NCBI GenBank assembly: GCA_033439795.1
Contig: JAUTDP010000002.1
Location: forward strand, 3,162,001 to 3,226,000
DNA length: 64,000 nt
Origin: Sordaria brevicollis
Lineage: Eukaryota; Ascomycota; Sordariomycetes; Sordariales; Sordariaceae
Reading direction: 5' to 3'
The position numbers and the translations under genes are program-made. Shown here piece by piece: positions 62,442 to 64,000 of the stretch (the first letter of the stretch is position 1; each line of letters begins with the position of its first letter). Below the pieces are notes generated by a model, which had not been told where the DNA came from, ran no database searches, and worked only from the letters and a program-made list of their open reading frames with translations.

Positions 62442-63992
62442 ATGACGAACCAAAGGGCAATGGCCAGTATCTTGGCCATGCCACCCAATCTAAGATGTCT
62501 AGTCCTCCGACAACTCGCGACCTCCCGACCTGTCGCAGTCGCTGCCCCAATCTCCTCCTCCGTCCGTCTCTTCACCTCCACGACACCGAACGAAGCACGA
62601 CAACGTATTAGGGCGTCACCAACAGCACGATCTGCTACTGCACCAAAACCTAGCCCGACACAATCTGCGAAGCCCAAGGATATACAGTCAGAGAAGCCTA
62701 AACAACAACAGCCGGAGAAACCCAAAGCAACACAACAAGCGAAGCCCCAACAGAAGCAGACTGAGAAGTCCACAGCGAAACCAGCCGCCCAACCCAAAGA
62801 CACAACAACAACAGCCCCCGCCAAAAAGACCACCAAGAAACCCACCGGCGGCCCCGTCGAAAAAGCGCCCTCCTCCTTCTCCTTCCTCCCCCCACCCTCC
62901 AACGACCCCAACCAGCTCGCCCTGCCCGCCCCTCCACCAACAGGCAACTCCCTCTTCGCCGCCACGCACATCTTCACCTGCCAAAAGCCCTACTTCATGT
63001 ACGCCGCGCCGCGCTTTCTCAACTTCCCCGTCAACACGCACGTCCCCGAGATCTGCATTTTGGGGCGTTCCAACGTCGGAAAGTCAACCCTCATCAACGC
63101 TTTATCGGGAGCCGCGGGCGCCGCGGCGGGTAGGGCGCACGGTCTGGAAGCTAGAAGGGCGGGGAGAGCCATCACGTCGGCGCAGGCGGGTAGTACAAAG
63201 ACTATGAATGCATATGGGTTTGGTCCGCCGCCTAAGGTTGCTCCTCCCAAGAAGGAGGCGGAGGATGATGACGGGAGATTGAAGAGTAGGAAGGAGAAGA
63301 GGGAGGAGAAGAATAAGTTTAGCAAGGAGAAGAAACCGACGAATACGTTGATATTGGTGGATATGCCTGGTTACGGCTTCAACTCGCAAGCGGAATGGGG
63401 GAAGGAAATCGCCAAGTATCTGGAGAAGAGAAAGATGTTGAAGGGGGCGGTGGTGCTGATTGATTCGGTTGCTGGCGTCAAGAAAGATGATAGGGCCGTG
63501 TTGGGAATGTTGAGGGATGCGAATGTGAAGACGACGATTATCTTGACGAAGGCGGATAAGATTGATTCGCTAGAGTCATATGCGCAGGGCGAGTGGCAAG
63601 GAAAGATGCAGAGGAAGGATAAGGGGTCGATTGGGGATATGTGTATCAAGGTGTGGGAGGAGTTGCGCAAGATTGAGGAACAGAGTTTAACGTGGGTGGA
63701 AGGAAAGGGGTGGGAAAGGGAGGTTTGGGTTACGGGTGCTGGAGACCCCAGAAACGCGGGACTGGGTATTGCGGGCGCCAGGTTGGCGATTGCGAAGATG
63801 GCGGGGATCGTGAGGGATGAGAGAGCGCTCGCCGATGAAGAGGCGCCCGAGTTGGGAAGTGTGCCAGTGACGACAAAGCCGGCGGCAACACCAACGGCGA
63901 GCAAGATTGTGCCGTTTGATCAGATTGTGTGGGCGACGCCGCATCAGGGGACGCCGAACACGAAGGGAGGTAGGGAGAAGGCGTCGTTTTAG
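62442..63992 (+). CDS. EngB/YihA-family mitochondrial GTPase
   Basis: Single exon, 516 residues from MTNQRAMASILAM; Met at 62460 is an alternative start. The N-terminus is Arg- and Ser-rich without acidic residues and fits a mitochondrial targeting peptide. A Lys/Pro/Gln/Thr-rich linker follows to about 175. The GTPase has G1 GRSNVGKST (208-216), G3 DMPGYG (307-312) and G4 TKAD (369-372). A lysine/glutamate-rich insert (about 265-295) separates G1 from G3. Bacterial EngB helps assemble the large ribosomal subunit, so a role in mitochondrial ribosome biogenesis is inferred. The stop lies 8 bases from the window end, so the gene is complete. Confidence 0.88.
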   Translation: MTNQRAMASILAMPPNLRCLVLRQLATSRPVAVAAPISSSVRLFTSTTPNEARQRIRASPTARSATAPKPSPTQSAKPKDIQSEKPKQQQPEKPKATQQAKPQQKQTEKSTAKPAAQPKDTTTTAPAKKTTKKPTGGPVEKAPSSFSFLPPPSNDPNQLALPAPPPTGNSLFAATHIFTCQKPYFMYAAPRFLNFPVNTHVPEICILGRSNVGKSTLINALSGAAGAAAGRAHGLEARRAGRAITSAQAGSTKTMNAYGFGPPPKVAPPKKEAEDDDGRLKSRKEKREEKNKFSKEKKPTNTLILVDMPGYGFNSQAEWGKEIAKYLEKRKMLKGAVVLIDSVAGVKKDDRAVLGMLRDANVKTTIILTKADKIDSLESYAQGEWQGKMQRKDKGSIGDMCIKVWEELRKIEEQSLTWVEGKGWEREVWVTGAGDPRNAGLGIAGARLAIAKMAGIVRDERALADEEAPELGSVPVTTKPAATPTASKIVPFDQIVWATPHQGTPNTKGGREKASF

Positions 63993-64000
63993 ACGACTGG

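Overview
The window looks like nuclear DNA of a filamentous ascomycete, most likely a Neurospora-like member of the Sordariales. Genes have short introns (about 50-75 bases) with GT..AG borders and CTAAC-type branch sites. Two classic fungal families are present (pisatin-demethylase-like P450, NPC1). A 12-kb block is depleted of CpA and TpG in the way repeat-induced point mutation (RIP) leaves DNA. Species is inferred from these traits only.

Layout, left to right. (1) 0.9-6.3 kb: a secreted M43 metalloprotease and an amidase, both on the minus strand, with a 333-bp MITE between them. (2) 6.9-11.4 kb: a 4.45-kb unit bounded by 55-base inverted repeats. It contains two convergent, intact, intron-bearing genes: a 911-residue protein I do not recognise and a DD34E Tc1/mariner-type transposase. 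(3) 13.0-19.5 kb: a CUE/Smr-domain protein and a Niemann-Pick C1-type sterol transporter whose 3' end looks frameshifted. (4) 19.5-23.9 kb: gene-poor DNA with a weak Pol III-like box pair. (5) 23.9-33.3 kb: cytochrome P450, APH-fold phosphotransferase, nitrilase-family amidohydrolase and the Hsp90 co-chaperone AHA1, plus a small hAT-like MITE with an 8-bp target duplication. (6) 33.3-37.5 kb: a long gene-free stretch with a second MITE of the CAGTAAAGACCC type. (7) 37.5-41.2 kb: a large low-complexity protein. (8) 41,521-53,520: an exactly 12,000-bp RIP-ravaged element with 30-bp inverted termini and a TA duplication. It contains a decayed integrase-core (DDE) reading frame and at least three or four nested MITE-like inserts. 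(9) 53.7-64 kb: a berberine-bridge-type FAD oxidase, an F-box-like serine-rich protein, an FMC1-like mitochondrial assembly factor and a mitochondrial EngB-type GTPase.

The host genes are housekeeping or accessory enzymes with no obvious shared pathway. The mobile DNA is the notable content: one apparently intact two-gene element that RIP has not touched, one giant element that RIP has almost erased, and several MITE families. Exon borders were worked out by reading splice signals and checking phase by hand; no alignment or expression data were available.
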